In this document: positions 7,967 through 8,651 of the stretch, piece after piece
How the letters are laid out: each line of letters starts with the position of its first letter
How positions within the stretch are numbered: the stretch's first letter is position 1
NCBI GenBank assembly: GCA_947470205.1
Contig: CANISK010000054.1
Coordinates: 1 to 8,651 of the forward strand
Length of the DNA stretch: 8,651 nt
Direction: 5' to 3'
Source: Neisseriaceae bacterium
GTDB lineage: Bacteria; Pseudomonadota; Gammaproteobacteria; Burkholderiales; UBA11063
Translations under genes and position numbers: made by a program
The notes under the pieces: model-generated
Told to the model about the DNA's origin: nothing
Databases searched by the model: none
What the model saw: the letters and a program-made list of their open reading frames with translations, nothing else

Positions 7967-8013
7967 TTATTTTTTATACCTTTAATAAAAAATGGCGGTT
8001 TTAATACCACCAT
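7963..8013 (-). other. Possible 16-codon ORF coupled to pheS start
   Basis: ATG 8013 opens MVVLKPPFFIKGIKNK, ending at a TGA (7963-7965) that overlaps the pheS GTG as GTGA. It passes through the terminator hairpin and carries two tandem Phe codons in its downstream arm. No ribosome site is evident (upstream is TTATAAAA), and the start codon lies inside the stem, so it may be fortuitous. Confidence 0.2.
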
Positions 8014-8017
8014 TTTT
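7986..8017 (-). terminator. Intrinsic terminator hairpin, candidate pheST attenuator
   Basis: Read on the minus strand, AAAATGGTGGT (8016-8006) pairs with ACCGCCATTTT (7999-7989) around a 6-nt ATTAAA loop. The stem is 11 bp with one G-U wobble, and the T-run is six long (7992-7987). On the plus strand the wobble becomes a C-A mismatch, so the minus strand is the intended direction. It ends 20 nt before the pheS start and lies downstream of a good promoter, as expected of an attenuator. A terminator left over from a lost upstream gene such as rplT is the alternative. Confidence 0.8.
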
Positions 8018-8025
8018 ATAACTTA

Positions 8026-8061
8026 TTATTTAAAAAATTTTATTCTTTTTGTATCACACAC
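8026..8061 (-). other. Possible Phe-containing leader peptide
   Basis: A GTG-started frame of 11 codons (MCDTKRIKFFK) ends in tandem TAA TAA stops about 10 nt before the terminator stem. Its Phe codons are TTT TTT, just before the final Lys. The placement resembles a pheM-type leader peptide, as in E. coli pheST attenuation. Weaknesses are the GTG start, no recognisable ribosome site, and TTTTTT runs being common in this AT-rich DNA. A small hairpin (ACACA...TGTGT, 8054-8068) overlaps the start. Confidence 0.25.
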
Positions 8062-8111
8062 AAAATTTGTGTTTATTAATAAACGCCAGTTTATAAATAA
8101 TAAATGAGCTA

Positions 8112-8139
8112 ATTATATCATAGAAAAAACCTGTTTGAA
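8112..8139 (-). promoter_or_regulatory. sigma70-like promoter of the pheS operon
   Basis: On the minus strand a perfect -10 box TATAAT (8117-8112) lies 16 nt downstream of TTCAAA (8139-8134), which matches four of six bases of the -35 consensus. Transcription would start near 8105, giving an untranslated leader of about 138 nt before pheS that contains the terminator hairpin. It lies outside the IS end that starts at 8200. Confidence 0.6.
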
Positions 8140-8199
8140 GATATTTTATTCAGAATTTATTTATTATTTTTAGTGCAATAAAAATGATACTTATTTTAA

Positions 8200-8217
8200 T
8201 AGACCTCTTTCATAACC
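8200..8217 (+). repeat. Terminal repeat of an IS5-type element (left end)
   Basis: TAGACCTCTTTCATAACC lies 62 nt upstream of the transposase ATG. The leading TA fits a TA target duplication, so the element proper probably begins at GACCTC (8202). An almost identical sequence recurs at 8503-8520. A subterminal CACAT...ATGTG inverted pair follows at 8218-8237. Confidence 0.65.
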
Positions 8218-8502
8218 CACATGTTTAAATAAATGTGAGATAATATCGACTGTTTAACATTTGGGATTGTTGATTGACATGTTTTATGAAAAATTATCAA
8301 AATCAGAATTTAAAAGATTAACTGGCGTAAAAAGGCAAACTTTTAAATTGATGGCAAATATTTTAAATACTCAATACGCAGTAGACCATGAGCTAGGTGG
8401 AAAACCAAGCAAATTAGTAATTGAAGATAAACTATTAATGACTTTAGAGTACTGGCGGGAATACCGAACATATTTTCATATTGGGACTAGTTATGGATAT
8501 AG
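8200..8502 (+). mobile_element. Truncated or interrupted IS5-family insertion sequence
   Basis: The segment comprises one terminal repeat, a short untranslated region and the N-terminal part of the transposase gene, reading away from pheS. It ends where a second element terminus begins at 8503. No closing inverted terminal repeat (GGTTATG...AGGTCTA orientation) is in the window, so the rest of the element is either beyond the window, displaced by the second element, or deleted. Confidence 0.6.
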
Positions 8503-8518
8503 TAGACCTCTTGCATAA
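8279..8518 (+). pseudogene. IS5-family transposase, N-terminal fragment
   Basis: From ATG 8279 the frame gives 79 residues (a TTG at 8261 would add six; the ATG fits the family start better). It shows the N-terminal helix-turn-helix region of IS5-family (IS427/IS1031-type) OrfA proteins: YEKLSKSEFKRLTGVKRQTF (3-22), then GGKPSKLVIEDKLLMTLEY (40-58) and REYRTYFHIGTSYGYS (60-75). The last four codons (RPLA) and the stop come from the second element's terminal repeat, not from transposase sequence. No DDE catalytic domain is present. In this group the catalytic part often lies in a second frame joined by frameshifting, but here the first frame itself is cut short. The product cannot be active unless the interrupting element is removed. 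Confidence 0.8.
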
Positions 8519-8520
8519 CC
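8503..8520 (+). repeat. Second copy of the IS terminal repeat, same orientation
   Basis: TAGACCTCTTGCATAACC differs from the copy at 8200-8217 only at one base (G8513 for T8210). It is a direct rather than inverted copy, so it cannot be the far end of the same element. Sequence after it (TCATAAAATAC) is unlike that after the first copy. It marks the start of another element within the transposase gene. Confidence 0.65.
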
Positions 8521-8560
8521 TCATAAAATACTAATTCGACATAAGAAATCAATAAATGTT

Positions 8561-8586
8561 GTCATTCCCTAAGTCGTCGGGAATCC
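8561..8586. repeat. GTCATTCCC...GGGAATCC palindromic unit
   Basis: GTCATTCCC (8561-8569) and GGGAATCC (8579-8586) form a 6-bp stem (ATTCCC/GGGAAT) around a 9-nt centre. This core resembles the dispersed intergenic palindromes of the GTCATTCCCGC...GCGGGAATCC type seen in many proteobacteria (from memory). Confidence 0.5.
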
Positions 8587-8645
8587 AGTTTTACAACATC
8601 CAACATTCATTTTAAAAGGTGACTATCTACATTGAATGGATTCCC
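8579..8645. repeat. 9-bp inverted repeat, possible larger hairpin element
   Basis: GGGAATCCA (8579-8587) is perfectly matched by its reverse complement TGGATTCCC (8637-8645), 49 nt apart. The second arm continues as GCCTAC to the window edge and looks like the start of another palindromic unit in inverted orientation. The pair may bound or belong to a MITE-like repeat. Confidence 0.5.
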
Positions 8646-8651
8646 GCCTAC

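Larger units (their letters stand above)
8503..8651. mobile_element. Start of a second, unrelated-interior element (IS or MITE), incomplete
   Basis: Beginning at the terminal repeat inside the transposase gene, this stretch has no evident coding frame for its 149 nt and carries palindromic GGGAATCC units. A non-autonomous element sharing ends with the IS is one reading; the beginning of a different full IS, or a recombination scar between two elements, are others. It runs off the window. Confidence 0.4.

Noticed and set aside
7986..8017. T-box riboswitch upstream of pheS, suggested by GGTGGTA and ACCGCC
   Set aside because: These bases are simply the two arms of the terminator. The continuous T-box consensus and a long stem I specifier structure are absent, and T-boxes are not expected in gammaproteobacteria.
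8561..8651. CRISPR array from repeated GGGAATCC-like units
   Set aside because: Units are inverted rather than direct and fewer than three, with no regular spacers or cas genes.

Overview
The window comes from a strongly AT-rich bacterial genome. The pheS-pheT-ihfA order, an IHF alpha subunit, and a SecA ending in a SecB-binding zinc motif all point to a gammaproteobacterium. High A+T, scattered insertion-sequence debris, a shortened PheT and tight gene packing suggest a host-associated or genome-reducing lineage. That lifestyle is inference, and I cannot name the genus.

Layout. Six genes lie head to tail on the minus strand from 7966 down to 499: pheS, pheT, ihfA, an acyl-CoA-binding protein gene, secA and an EamA/DMT-family permease gene. 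Junctions are a 4-nt overlap, then gaps of 9, 2, 16 and 2 nt, so this reads as one transcription unit. A sigma70-like promoter (8112-8139) precedes it, followed by a leader of about 140 nt. That leader ends in a strong intrinsic-terminator hairpin only 20 nt before the GTG start of pheS, which is the architecture of a phenylalanyl-tRNA synthetase attenuator.

Right flank (8200-8651). This is mobile DNA: one end of an IS5-type element, the first part of its transposase gene on the plus strand, and an abrupt switch inside that gene to a second element end. The second end carries almost the same 18-bp terminal sequence in the same orientation. The DNA after it contains GGGAATCC/GGATTCCC inverted repeats and runs off the window.

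Left flank (1-498). An open reading frame without a recognised product runs off the left edge on the minus strand (1-147). Next to it (264-316) is a pair of 24-bp tandem repeats resembling the multiple terminal repeats of IS21-family elements. About 180 nt of apparently degraded sequence then separates them from the operon end.

Function. The operon joins translation (PheRS), nucleoid architecture (IHF), acyl-CoA handling (ACBP), protein export (SecA) and small-molecule transport (EamA). The most notable protein feature is a PheT without the roughly 100-residue EMAP/OB-fold tRNA-binding (B2) domain, in an otherwise intact frame.
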